Below, one piece after another: positions 18,201-27,855 of a DNA stretch of 64,000 bases (the first letter of the stretch is position 1; every line of letters begins with the position of its first letter). Origin of the DNA: an uncultured Arachnia sp. (GTDB lineage: Bacteria > Actinomycetota > Actinomycetes > Propionibacteriales > Propionibacteriaceae); contig CANLSH010000019.1 of the NCBI GenBank assembly GCA_947493705.1, forward strand, positions 1-64,000, in the 5' to 3' direction. The notes under the pieces are model-generated. The model saw nothing but the letters and a program-made list of their open reading frames with translations. It ran no database searches and had not been told where the DNA came from. A program made the position numbers and the translations under genes.

Positions 18201-19651
18201 GATTCGGCTCACCAACGCTGCAGCCCGGTACATCGATGCCCTCCACGTCGCTGTGGAGACCACCATCGACGCTGACACGGTCGCAGGCCTCGACCGCGAC
18301 GCTGATCGAGTGGTGGAAGGGCTAACATCATGCGCGGCGTGGCCAGCCCTGCGTGCCGCCCTGTTGCTGAACGTCGCCGACGGCCACGACCCGCTGGTTG
18401 AACTTCAAACCGCTGTGACATCAAGGGAACTGGAATCTGCGCACGACCCGGCTGCGGTACTGACCTGGCGTATCCGTATCCCGCGGGGCACGGGCCCTCT
18501 GCCGTGGCTTCCTCCCATCCCCGAAAACTTGAAGGAGAATCCTGAGTGGGGCCCGTACCTGACTGCTCGTGCCAAGTTGGTGACGTCCTGCGCGGAGACC
18601 GCGTCTGAAGAGGCCGGTCATTTGGACCGACCTGGGTGGGTGCTCCCCGGCCAGCAACTACCCCACGCACTGATTGAGGACGTCGAGCTCTGGCGCGCGG
18701 CAACCGGGGTCGACGCAGCTGACCGCCGGACCCTCGGGCCGATCCAACTCGGCACCATCGCACGTAGCTGGCAACGACACCTCGAGCGCCGCCTCCAAGC
18801 GTGCAAATCCTCCGGTGCTGGCAGACTTCCTCGCGGACCTCCACCCCGAGATCCACAGCGACCCGTTCGCAGGCACCCTCACCGACCGGATTGCATCACT
18901 TCATGCCGCCGGCGTTCCCGTGTCGGCGCTGCTGGCAGCAGTTGTCGCCGACGGGCCCCTTCCTGTCGAGCTACCCGCCGCCGCCCTGTGGTGGCGACTC
19001 TCCCGCCACATCAACCCGGCCGAGCACGTCGTCACCGCCGAACCGGCTCCGGCCAGATGGGGCGCGGAGTTCCGAGCGCGGGTTGGTGACGCCAAGGCTG
19101 CTGAGCTCGAAAGAAGCCCGTGGTGGCCCAGCTTGGTCGACGTCGTCAACCACGGCTTGGAAGCGGGCGTTCCTTTGCGAGATCTGCTGTCCGTCGACGG
19201 CAGTGTCGACGGCTCGCCCTCCGGCGACCTGTGCTTGGCTCTCCTGCGCCGGGCATTACAACTCACCACCGCACCACCTCATCCCGCCGGCGACCCGCAG
19301 GCTTTTGACCAGCCCACGACCGCGCGTTTGGAACAGCAGGCCGAAGAACGGTGGAGGGCATGGGCTGGTATGACGAATCCAGCATGGGTGAAGAGCGAGC
19401 ACTGGCCTGCGATCGCCAACCAGTTGGACCGAGTCGACCCCGCCATCGTCGACTTCGACCGGCTGGCCCAAAAGCTGCATGCGTCTCCCGCGAACTTAGT
19501 TGTGGCGATCCTGAAGGACCTCAACGACCCCGACCAAGCCGTCGAGCCAACTCGTAGACCCCAGTCGGCCGACTCGGTCCTTATTAACGCGAATGAGCGC
19601 CACCGCCGATTCAGCCAACACGTAAATCCAACGACTGCTCCTCGTCGTTGA
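15248..19651 (+). pseudogene. MobF-family (TrwC/TraI-like) conjugative relaxase-helicase, two frameshifts
   Basis: The first frame (15248-18325) encodes a MobF relaxase: N-terminal tyrosines in SGYDYLTRQ, the metal-binding HRDSRAGDPNLHTHV near residue 254, and a RecD-like helicase with AAAGSGKTTAL near 595, IIDEAGMVD and TVHAAQGLTVD. After AVDVLQTVLARDG the similarity moves to the -1 frame (TETRDQFAPAIRLTNAAARY... EGLTSCAAWPALRAALLL) from about 18166. Near 18780-18805 it moves back to the original frame (ANPPVLADFLADLHPEI) and ends at 19651. The full product would be about 1467 residues, normal for actinobacterial MobF. The relaxase and helicase domains remain in one frame, so a truncated 1025-residue protein could still be made. 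Two shifts that cancel suggest either real decay of the tail or two sequence errors. Confidence 0.85.
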
Positions 19652-19863
19652 GCAGAGCAACTTGCGAGCTGGGTGTGGATTGGCTGGGCAGTCAGACCGC
19701 TTATCGGCAGCCCGTCCGGACACCACGTCGGACGTGCGACGCCAGGACGAAGGGAAGAAGCTGGGAGGCGGGGTGTTGGGTGGCTCCTACTATTTCCGAC
19801 GCTGAGTCTCAGTGTCGCCCCGGCATGTCGCATGCCAGCAATGCCGGTAGGCTTCCATCCACA

Positions 19864-22800
19864 ATGAGTAGTGCTGACACCTTCGCACCGGGCAACGTTG
19901 TCGTGGTGCGTGACGAGGACTGGCTCGTCACGTCCGTAGATGAGTCCTCGGACGGTCCAGTCCTCAACACCCAAGGACTCTCCGACCTGGTCCGCGGCCA
20001 GGACGCCGTCTTCTACCCGTCCCTGGACCGTGGCATCCGACTCAACGACCCCCGTGACGTCACCATCCGCGCCGACGACTCTCCCAAGTACCGGCTCTCC
20101 CGGCTTTGGGTGGAATCGACGCTCCGCAAGACCGCCGTCCCGCTCAGCGACGACTCTCTCACCGTCTCGCCGCGCATGCTTGCTCGGCAGCTGGGCTACC
20201 AACACAAGGCCGTCGCGAAGGCCCTCGACCCCACCACGCTGCGCCCCCGGATTCTGCTTGCCGACGCCGTCGGCCTGGGCAAGACGCTCGAGATTGGCAT
20301 GATCCTCTCCGAACTCATCCGGCGTGGCCGTGGCGAACGAATCCTCATCGTCACCCCGCGACACGTGCTGGAGCAGATGCAGCACGAAATGTGGAGCCGC
20401 TTCGCGATCCCATTCGTCCGCCTGGACTCCCAGGGCGTGTCCCGCGTCAAGCAGAAGCTCCCCGCCAACCGCAACCCGTTCTCCTACTTCCGCCGCGTCA
20501 TCATCTCCATCGACACGCTGAAGCAGGAACGCTTCGTCCACGACCTGCGTCGCCATCACTGGGACGCCGCCGTCATCGACGAGTCCCACAACATCACCAA
20601 CACCGACACGCTCAACAACCGGCTGGCCAGCATCCTCGCGCCCCAGTCCGACGCCCTCATCCTCGCCTCCGCCACCCCGCACAACGGCGCACGCGAGTCC
20701 TTCGCCGAACTGGTCCGTCTCCTCGACCCCACCGCCGTCAAGGCTGACGGGGAACTGGACTTACGCCGCGTCGAGCAGCTCACCATCCGACGTCACCGCC
20801 ACAGCGCCGAGGTGGCTGAAGAGGTCGGAGCCGACTGGGCGGAGCGCCTCGAGCCCGACAACCGCCTCATCGACGCCTCACCGCAGGAGGATGCCGTCGT
20901 CGACGAGCTGGTGAACACATGGCTTCGCCCGCAGGGAAAGTCGCCCTACTCGGGCAGCAACGGCTCGCTGTTCCCGTGGACACTGGCCAAGGCGTTCCTG
21001 TCCTCACCCGCAGCACTGCGCGACACGCTCGTGAACCGCCGCAACCGACTGGACCACACGGCCGAGTCCCGCCGCGAGGCCGACGCCCTGGATCGACTGG
21101 CGGGGCTCAACAAGCAGACGTTCACGTCGTCGTCGAAGTACCGCGCCCTGGTGGAGTACCTACGCGACGAGGTGGGCGTGGGGAAGTCGTCGCCCATGCG
21201 GGCGGTCGTGTTCTCCGAGCGCGTGGCCACCCTGCACTGGCTCCAGGCCAACCTCCAACGGGACCTCGCTCTCAAACCCGGACAGGTGGAGGTCCTGCAC
21301 GGCGGCCTGGCCGACGACCAGCAGCAGGCCATCGTCGAGAGCTTCAAGCAGACCAGCTCCCCGATTCGGGTGCTGGTCACCGGCGACGTGGCCTCCGAGG
21401 GCGTCAACCTCCACAAACAGTGCCACCACCTGATCCACTACGACATCCCGTGGTCGCTGATCCGCATCGAGCAGCGCAACGGCCGCATCGACCGCTACGG
21501 CCAGAAGCACCCCCCACAGATCACGACTTTGCTGCTCAATCCCTCCAACGAGGGCTTCTCCGGCGACATCCGCGTTCTCGCCGCACTGGTGGCCCGCGAA
21601 CACGAGGCCCACCGCGCCCTCGGCGACGCCGCCAGCCTCATGGGCCGCTACAGCGTCACCGCCGAGGAAGACGCCATCCGGCAGGTGCTCGCCGGCTCCA
21701 AGCAATTCGACGACGTCGTCGCCGAACCGGACAACATCGCCTCCAGCGTCGACGACTGGCTCGCCCAGTACCTCGACGACCCCACCGACGAGCAACCAGA
21801 AGCCGCCCTCGACGGCGACCACCTCCTCTACACCAAGCCCGTCGACTTCCTCCGCGACGCCCTCCACGAGTACTACCCCTCGCCCGAGGACAAACCACTG
21901 CCGCGCGACCTCGGCGGCGTCGGATGGCGCGAACATCCAGCCGAACACATCGTCGAGTTCGTCCCACCCGCCGATCTTCGGCAGCGCTTCGAGGTGCTCC
22001 CGCAGAGCTACCTCGCCGACCGCAACGTCCTGGAGAACCTCAAGCTCGTGACAGAGCCCGGAGCCGCCACCACCATCCTCGACGCGGCCCTCACCGACAC
22101 CAGCGACTCATCCTGGCCAGCCGCCCACTACCTCGGTCCCCTGCACCCGGTGCTGGACTGGGCTGCCGACCGGGCGCTGTCCCGACTGGCCCGCGGTGAG
22201 ATCTTCGCCGTCCGAGGCGACGTCGAGGTGCCCACCGTCCTGCTCAACGGCACCCTCATCAACCGCCGCGGCCAGGTGGTGGCGTCGTCGTGGCTGGCCG
22301 CCCAGTTCCACGGCCACACCCCCATCGTGGTCGCCTACGCCACGGCGGGGGAGATGCTGGCTGAGGCGGGCGTTATCGGCGAGCGCAGCAACCCCGGGCC
22401 GGTCCGGCTGCCCGATGCCGACCTCATCCGTCCCGCCGTCGCGAAAGCCGAGGATACACTGCGCTTCCAGTTCGAGGCCGCCGAGTCCGCCGCCAAGGCA
22501 CAGGTCGACGAGTGGATCGCCCGGGGCGAGGCCTGGCAGTCGGAAGCCGACGCGCTCATCCAGCGCCACCAAGTCCGGCAGCGCCGAGGGCTGGTGGAAG
22601 CGCAGGAACAACTCAGCCGCGACATGACCCCCGACCGCCAACTGGTGCGCCCCCTGCTGGTGGTCCTCCCCGCCGACACCCCGGAGGCCGCCCACAGTTC
22701 ATCAGGTGGTCGAGTAGCTCCGGCGAGGAACGAGCAGGAGCGTGTCGAGAGCCGGGACGCCCGCACTTGGTCTCACCCTCCAGATGGTCGAGTAGCGCCC

Positions 22801-22866
22801 GCGAGGAACGAGCAGGCGCGTGTCGAGACCCCCCGCGCCCAGAACACGGAGGCTACGCATGGCTGA
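19864..22866 (+). CDS. drmD: DrmD-like SNF2-family helicase of a DISARM-type defence locus
   Basis: A 1000-residue SNF2/RapA-like superfamily 2 ATPase. Visible motifs: LLADAVGLGKTLEIGMIL (Walker A, near residue 134), AAVIDESHNI (motif II, DESH, near 237), LASATPHNG (motif III), and in the second lobe TGDVASEGVNLH and EQRNGRIDRYGQ. Size, RapA-like pattern and linkage to a large adenine methylase match DrmD, the extra helicase of DISARM class 1. The ATG at 19864 is chosen by where family similarity begins; there is no clear ribosome site. The last eight bases overlap the methylase gene. The C-terminal 55 residues are built from two copies of a dispersed DNA repeat. Expected role: ATP-driven recognition or translocation on phage DNA. 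Confidence 0.8.
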   Translation: MSSADTFAPGNVVVVRDEDWLVTSVDESSDGPVLNTQGLSDLVRGQDAVFYPSLDRGIRLNDPRDVTIRADDSPKYRLSRLWVESTLRKTAVPLSDDSLTVSPRMLARQLGYQHKAVAKALDPTTLRPRILLADAVGLGKTLEIGMILSELIRRGRGERILIVTPRHVLEQMQHEMWSRFAIPFVRLDSQGVSRVKQKLPANRNPFSYFRRVIISIDTLKQERFVHDLRRHHWDAAVIDESHNITNTDTLNNRLASILAPQSDALILASATPHNGARESFAELVRLLDPTAVKADGELDLRRVEQLTIRRHRHSAEVAEEVGADWAERLEPDNRLIDASPQEDAVVDELVNTWLRPQGKSPYSGSNGSLFPWTLAKAFLSSPAALRDTLVNRRNRLDHTAESRREADALDRLAGLNKQTFTSSSKYRALVEYLRDEVGVGKSSPMRAVVFSERVATLHWLQANLQRDLALKPGQVEVLHGGLADDQQQAIVESFKQTSSPIRVLVTGDVASEGVNLHKQCHHLIHYDIPWSLIRIEQRNGRIDRYGQKHPPQITTLLLNPSNEGFSGDIRVLAALVAREHEAHRALGDAASLMGRYSVTAEEDAIRQVLAGSKQFDDVVAEPDNIASSVDDWLAQYLDDPTDEQPEAALDGDHLLYTKPVDFLRDALHEYYPSPEDKPLPRDLGGVGWREHPAEHIVEFVPPADLRQRFEVLPQSYLADRNVLENLKLVTEPGAATTILDAALTDTSDSSWPAAHYLGPLHPVLDWAADRALSRLARGEIFAVRGDVEVPTVLLNGTLINRRGQVVASSWLAAQFHGHTPIVVAYATAGEMLAEAGVIGERSNPGPVRLPDADLIRPAVAKAEDTLRFQFEAAESAAKAQVDEWIARGEAWQSEADALIQRHQVRQRRGLVEAQEQLSRDMTPDRQLVRPLLVVLPADTPEAAHSSSGGRVAPARNEQERVESRDARTWSHPPDGRVAPARNEQARVETPRAQNTEATHG
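22707..22753. repeat. Dispersed REP-like repeat, copy 1, inside drmD
   Basis: A 47-bp unit beginning TGGTCGAGTAGC and ending CGTGTCGAGAGCC, with GAGGAACGAGCAGG in its middle. It is nearly the same as 22785-22830. GGTCGAG and (T)GTCGAGACC-type ends are partly inverted repeats. It is read in frame as GRVAPARNEQERVE. Confidence 0.75.
22785..22830. repeat. Dispersed REP-like repeat, copy 2, inside drmD
   Basis: Second unit, same orientation, about 78 bp from the first, reading GRVAPARNEQARVE. It ends TGTCGAGACC, about 30 bp before the methylase start codon. Confidence 0.75.
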
Positions 22867-25800
22867 CAGCGACGCACTGCTGGTCGTCGAGGACTGGATC
22901 AGCGAGCACTTCTTCACCACAGACGCGCGCAAGGAGTCCTACCTTGCCCGCGTACTGGAGCGGGCGAAGCAGTGGCGTGACGCCGAGGGTCCAACAACCA
23001 AGTCCCGCTTCACCGCAGATCGCAGCAGACTGGCCACCGCCATGGCCGCGCTCTACGCCGACGAGGAGCCGAACCCCACCGCTGCCGCCAACCTCCACGC
23101 CGACCTTCGTCGCATCCTCGGATTCCATCCCGGCCCCTACGAGACCACCATCAACGGGCCGGTCCGGCTCCTCCGCTCACCGGGACTGGAGCCCACCCTT
23201 GCGCTGGTGGAGGCCAAGCCCGCCGCCACGCTGGACGAGTTGTTTGCCCGCCACGCCGACACCCTCGCCGAGCCCTACGCCATCGACGACGAGGAGCCCA
23301 TCCACTCCGCCACCAAACTCGTCTCCACCCTGTTCCTCGACAACGAGCAGACCAAGTTCGCGCTCATCATGGCCGGCCGATGGCTGGTGGTGGCCGAGGC
23401 GTCCCGGTGGCCCGAGGGCCGATACCTGGCCGTCGACCTCCACACGGTGGCCGAACGCAACGACACCAAACAGGGTGGTGAGATCGACCGCGCACTGGTG
23501 GCAGTCGACGCACAGTCACTCGCCCCCGACGCCGGCGGCACTATCTGGTGGGACGCCACACTCGAAGCCTCCGTCGCCCACACCGTCGGAGTATCCGGGG
23601 ATCTTCGCGAGGGTGTCCGCGAATCCATCGAGCTCATCGCCAACGAGGTCGTGGACCGACGCCGCGCCCAAGGCCTCGACCCCCTCCCACAGCACCAGGC
23701 CCAACCGCTGGCGCTCCAGTCGCTCAGGTTCCTCTACCGCATCCTGTTCCTGCTCTACGCCGAGGCGTCGCCGGAGCTGAAGATCCTTCCCGTGGGAGAC
23801 CCCGACTACGCCCGCGGCTACTCCCTGGACCGGTTGCGTGAACTGGTGCAGGTGGAACTCTCCTCCCCACGCGCCCGCTCTGGAACCCACCTGTACGAGT
23901 CGCTGGCACTGCTGTTCGAGCTGGTGGACCGCGGCCACAGCCTGAGCGAGGACTCCGACAGGCTCGTCGAGCGCGGCTTGGAGTTCCAACCGCTTCGCGC
24001 CGACCTCTTCTCCCCGAAGGCCACGGCGCTGATCGACAAGGTGGGCCTCGGCAACCACGCCCTGCAGGAGGTGCTGCGCCGTCTCCTGCTGAGCAAGGAG
24101 CGCTCCGGCATGGAGCGCGGCTTCATCAGCTACGTCGAACTCGGCATCAACCAACTCGGCGCCGTCTACGAGGGCCTGATGAGCTACACCGGCTCCTTCG
24201 CCGACGTCGACCTCTACGAGGTCGCCCGTGACGGCAACCCGGCGAAGGGCTCCTGGGTGGTCCCCGTCGACCGCGCCGACCATCTGGCCGAGAAGGACTT
24301 CGTCCTCGACATCGACCCTGTAACACAGCAGCGCCGCCGCCGCCGCTACACCCGGGGCCAGTTCGTCTTCCGGCTCTCCGGGCGTGAGCGACAGCGCTCG
24401 GCCTCGTACTACACCCCCGAGGTGCTGACGAAGTTCACCGTCTCCGAGGCACTCGCCGAGTTAATGGACCAGGACGGCCGCACCACCACCGCCGAGGAGA
24501 TCCTAGGCCTCAGCGTCTGTGAGCCCGCGCTGGGTTCCGGCGCCTTCGCCATCGAGGCCGTCCGCCAGCTGGCCGACCAGTACCTGAAGCGCCGTCAGGA
24601 GGAGCTGGGGGAGCGGATCGACCCCGACCTCTACCCAGCCGAGCTGCAGAAGGTGAAGGCCCACCTGGCACTGCACAACGTCTACGGCGTCGATCTCAAC
24701 GCCACCGCCGTGGAGTTCGCAGAGATCACGCTGTGGCTGGACACCATGGCCGAAGGCTTGCAAGCACCCTGGTTCGGGCTCCGGTTGCGCCGCGGCAACT
24801 CACTCGTGGGGGCGTCACGCTCCTTCTACACGCGCGATCAGGTCAACGACAAGCGCTGGCTCACTACCCCGCCCAAAGCTGAGCCACTCACGGACATCGC
24901 CGACCGCATCGAACAGGACCGCCCCGAGCTGAGCGGCTCCGGCGGACGCATCCACCACTGGCTGCTGCCCGCCGCCGGCTGGGGTGCCACGTCGGAGTCC
25001 AAGGAGGCAAAGGAACTCGTCCCCGATCGTGTGAAGAGCGTCAAGGCGTGGCGGAAGGCGATCAGGAGCAAGCCGACAAAAAAACAGCTCGACCAGTTGG
25101 TGGCCATCTCCCATCAGGTCGAGGAGTTGTGGGCCATGGCGTACCGCCGACTCAAGGTGGCCGAGCAGCAGTCCGCCCGGAAAATACCCTTGTGGGGGAT
25201 TCCCGAGGAGGTCGCCAACCAGCACCAGACGACGGTCGTGACGAGGGAACAGATTGAGGAGTCACTGGCCGACGATGAGGGTGCTTACCGCCGGCTGCGT
25301 CGGATGATGGATGCCTGGACCGCACTGTGGTTCTGGCCGTTGACCGGCGACAAAGTGGCCCCGCCGACCCTCGATCAGTGGATCGACGCTGCTCAGGGCA
25401 TCCTCGGCTCGTACCAACCGACCCGCAGCAGGAAGGCCAGTTCGGCCGATCAACCTCTCAGTCCTTCCGATGTGTGGGGAGCGCTTGCCGAACAGGAGGA
25501 GTTTGAGCTTTTCACCGCCGGTGCGCGAAGGGTCGCCGCTGTACTTGCCGCCCACCCATGGCTGCGTGTCTGCGAGCACGTAGCGGGTGAGCAGGGCTTC
25601 TTCCACTGGCAGTTGGACTTCGCCACGGTGTTCGGACGCGAAGGCTTCGACCTCCAGGTGGGTAACCCGCCGTGGGTGCGGCCGGATGTGGATATGGATG
25701 CACTTCTAGCTGAAGGGGATCCATGGTGGCAGTTGGCAATCAAGCCTTCTGAAGCACTCAAGGCATCACGGCGGTTAGGGACGCTACAGCTAGCCAGGAT

Positions 25801-27574
25801 GGGAGACACCGTGACGGCAGGGGCAGCAGAGATGGTGGCGCTGCGAGAATTTGTGGGTGATGTCGCCTCTTATCCGGAGTTGGCGGGTCTCCGGCCTGAC
25901 TTGTATCGATGCTTCATGGCTCGGGCTTGGGAACGTTCGTCATACCAAGGCACCGTTGGCTTAATCCATCCTGAGACACACCTAACTGACGAGAAGGCTG
26001 GAGGACTTCGGGAACTGACTTATCCCCGGCTAAGGCGACACTGGCAGTTCCTCAACGAGCTCAAGCTCTTCTCCGAAATTCACGATCTTGTTTCTTATGG
26101 TGTCCACATCTACGGAGCCTCACGGCATGTGGTCTTCATGCAGGCATCTGGTCTTTATCATCCCGAGACGGTCACTCGATCTCAGCATCATGATGGGTCC
26201 GGATCTGAACCCGGCTTCAAGCATGAGGGAAACTGGGATCGTCGGCCGCATAGATCTCGGATCCAGACGGTCACGGATAGCACGTTGGTGAGTTGGCGGG
26301 ACGCTCTCGAGGACCCCGACCTTCCGGTGCGCCGCACCCGGATGCTCTATGCGGTGAACCGTTCGGCATCTCGTGTTCTTAGCTTGCTCTCTACGGCGCC
26401 CAGGGTGGGTGAGCTGGGTCTGCACTTCTCGGCTGGCTGGAACGAGACTACCGACCGTCAGAAGGGCAGGTTCGTACAGGAGTGGGGACCTGCATCTTGG
26501 GAGGACGCCATCCTGCAAGGGCCGCACCTCCACGTCGGCACCCCTTTCTATAAGTCGCCGAACTCGACGATGAAGCACAACCAGGACTGGTCATCGGTGG
26601 ACCTTGAGACACTGGCTCCGGACGCTCGGCCCGTGACGGCGTACAAGCCTGCGGGCGACCGCGCAATCTACGACGCCGCCTACGGCACGTGGAACGGGGT
26701 CCCGGTCCGTGACCACTACCGCTTGGCGTGGCGAGCCATGGCCGCGAACTCCGGTGAGCGCACGCTGACTCCTGCGATCATTCCTCCAAGTGCAGCTCAT
26801 CCGAATGGCGTCTTCTCCCTTGGTGGCGACCCTGGCCTTGTGGTCTTTGCCGCCGGGGCACTGTCGTCATTGCTGAGTGACTTCTCCGTTCGAGCCGCCC
26901 CGAAGAGTGGTATCTATCAGGGAGTCGTGGATCGTCTCGGGCTTCCTCCGGTGACACACGAACTGGCGCCGAGACTGCTCTTGCGGACACTCCGCCTGAA
27001 CTGTCTGACGGAGGCCTACGCTCCCCTGTGGCAGGAACTATGGGATCCGGCATTCGCCGAGGATGAGTGGCTGCTCGGCAAGGGATACCCCGGGGGCCCG
27101 GATATGGGTGCCGTCAGACCGGAATGGACGCCCACCACCCCGCTCCGCCGCGACATCGATCGTCGCAATGCCCTCGTGGAGATCGACGCACTGATGGCCA
27201 CCATGCTTGGCGTCTCGGCCGACGAACTCTCGACGATTTACCGCACCCAGTTCGCGGTTCTGCACGGTTACGACCAGAACGACTATATCTACGACGCAAA
27301 CGGCCGCCTGGTTCCGACCCAAGTCCGCCAGCTGTGGCGCAAGAAGGGCCACAAGCTCACCGAGGAGGAGCGTACGGCCACCCACCCCGTAGGCACGATC
27401 TATAAGTATGAGCTCCCGTTCGCCCGCATCGACCGCGAGGCCGATTTCTGCACCGCAGTGGATGCTCTGCAAACGTACCACTGGAAACGACCCGGGGGAG
27501 TGGCACCGCTCGACTCCGGACGGCGGAATTTGGGTCCAGATCCATCAACAACCGGTGTTGGCGTTGCCCGATGA
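22859..27574 (+). CDS. drmMI: DrmMI-like N6-adenine DNA methyltransferase
   Basis: A 1571-residue Eco57I/PglX-type class I adenine methyltransferase. After a long N-terminal region (residues 1-500, partly like type IIG/BREX X proteins, with TLALVEAKPAATLDELF resembling a restriction-type fold), the methylase core shows YYTPEVLTKF, then motif I CEPALGSGAFAIEA near residue 555, LHNVYGVDLN, and motif IV GNPPW near residue 935. The remaining C-terminal 600 residues should include target recognition. It would mark host DNA so that the locus can tell self from phage. The ATG overlaps drmD by eight bases, showing one operon. The zone around 25700-26600 looks lower in GC and different in codon use from the rest, suggesting exchange of the recognition region. 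Confidence 0.82.
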   Translation: MADSDALLVVEDWISEHFFTTDARKESYLARVLERAKQWRDAEGPTTKSRFTADRSRLATAMAALYADEEPNPTAAANLHADLRRILGFHPGPYETTINGPVRLLRSPGLEPTLALVEAKPAATLDELFARHADTLAEPYAIDDEEPIHSATKLVSTLFLDNEQTKFALIMAGRWLVVAEASRWPEGRYLAVDLHTVAERNDTKQGGEIDRALVAVDAQSLAPDAGGTIWWDATLEASVAHTVGVSGDLREGVRESIELIANEVVDRRRAQGLDPLPQHQAQPLALQSLRFLYRILFLLYAEASPELKILPVGDPDYARGYSLDRLRELVQVELSSPRARSGTHLYESLALLFELVDRGHSLSEDSDRLVERGLEFQPLRADLFSPKATALIDKVGLGNHALQEVLRRLLLSKERSGMERGFISYVELGINQLGAVYEGLMSYTGSFADVDLYEVARDGNPAKGSWVVPVDRADHLAEKDFVLDIDPVTQQRRRRRYTRGQFVFRLSGRERQRSASYYTPEVLTKFTVSEALAELMDQDGRTTTAEEILGLSVCEPALGSGAFAIEAVRQLADQYLKRRQEELGERIDPDLYPAELQKVKAHLALHNVYGVDLNATAVEFAEITLWLDTMAEGLQAPWFGLRLRRGNSLVGASRSFYTRDQVNDKRWLTTPPKAEPLTDIADRIEQDRPELSGSGGRIHHWLLPAAGWGATSESKEAKELVPDRVKSVKAWRKAIRSKPTKKQLDQLVAISHQVEELWAMAYRRLKVAEQQSARKIPLWGIPEEVANQHQTTVVTREQIEESLADDEGAYRRLRRMMDAWTALWFWPLTGDKVAPPTLDQWIDAAQGILGSYQPTRSRKASSADQPLSPSDVWGALAEQEEFELFTAGARRVAAVLAAHPWLRVCEHVAGEQGFFHWQLDFATVFGREGFDLQVGNPPWVRPDVDMDALLAEGDPWWQLAIKPSEALKASRRLGTLQLARMGDTVTAGAAEMVALREFVGDVASYPELAGLRPDLYRCFMARAWERSSYQGTVGLIHPETHLTDEKAGGLRELTYPRLRRHWQFLNELKLFSEIHDLVSYGVHIYGASRHVVFMQASGLYHPETVTRSQHHDGSGSEPGFKHEGNWDRRPHRSRIQTVTDSTLVSWRDALEDPDLPVRRTRMLYAVNRSASRVLSLLSTAPRVGELGLHFSAGWNETTDRQKGRFVQEWGPASWEDAILQGPHLHVGTPFYKSPNSTMKHNQDWSSVDLETLAPDARPVTAYKPAGDRAIYDAAYGTWNGVPVRDHYRLAWRAMAANSGERTLTPAIIPPSAAHPNGVFSLGGDPGLVVFAAGALSSLLSDFSVRAAPKSGIYQGVVDRLGLPPVTHELAPRLLLRTLRLNCLTEAYAPLWQELWDPAFAEDEWLLGKGYPGGPDMGAVRPEWTPTTPLRRDIDRRNALVEIDALMATMLGVSADELSTIYRTQFAVLHGYDQNDYIYDANGRLVPTQVRQLWRKKGHKLTEEERTATHPVGTIYKYELPFARIDREADFCTAVDALQTYHWKRPGGVAPLDSGRRNLGPDPSTTGVGVAR

Positions 27575-27855
27575 ACGCTCAAGTTAGTGGAGTTGTCTTA
27601 CCCATGGCCACACCTCGGTATTTTGTCGACTTGCCGATTGCTGACATGAGCGGTCGCCCCTCCAACGAAACTGAACGGCTGAGAATCGCTGGGAGCCCCA
27701 GGCCCTCCCCTACCGCTACTCTCGGCGAGAGCCTGAAGTCAGACAGAAGCTCGGGTGGCCTAATTTCGGTCGCAGGTGATAGCACGCCTCGTTATCAGAT
27801 CGCGGCGCTGAACGGGCCACCGCGGCCCTACTCGGCTGGAGAGAGTGTCAGCTGA
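27571..27855 (+). CDS. Small open frame of unknown function between methylase and NUDIX genes
   Basis: 94 codons whose ATG overlaps the methylase stop as ATGA and whose end overlaps the first codons of the next gene. It has no recognisable domain, is rich in Ser, Pro and Arg (GRPSNETERLRIAGSPRPSP), and has no good ribosome site. The overlaps at both ends favour a real coupled gene, but the composition is also what non-coding high-GC DNA gives. If it is not a gene, this is an empty 280-bp interval. Confidence 0.3.
   Translation: MNAQVSGVVLPMATPRYFVDLPIADMSGRPSNETERLRIAGSPRPSPTATLGESLKSDRSSGGLISVAGDSTPRYQIAALNGPPRPYSAGESVS

Noticed and set aside
20919-22199. 426-codon plus-strand frame inside drmD
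   Set aside because: Arg/Pro-rich out-of-frame reading of the SNF2 helicase gene.
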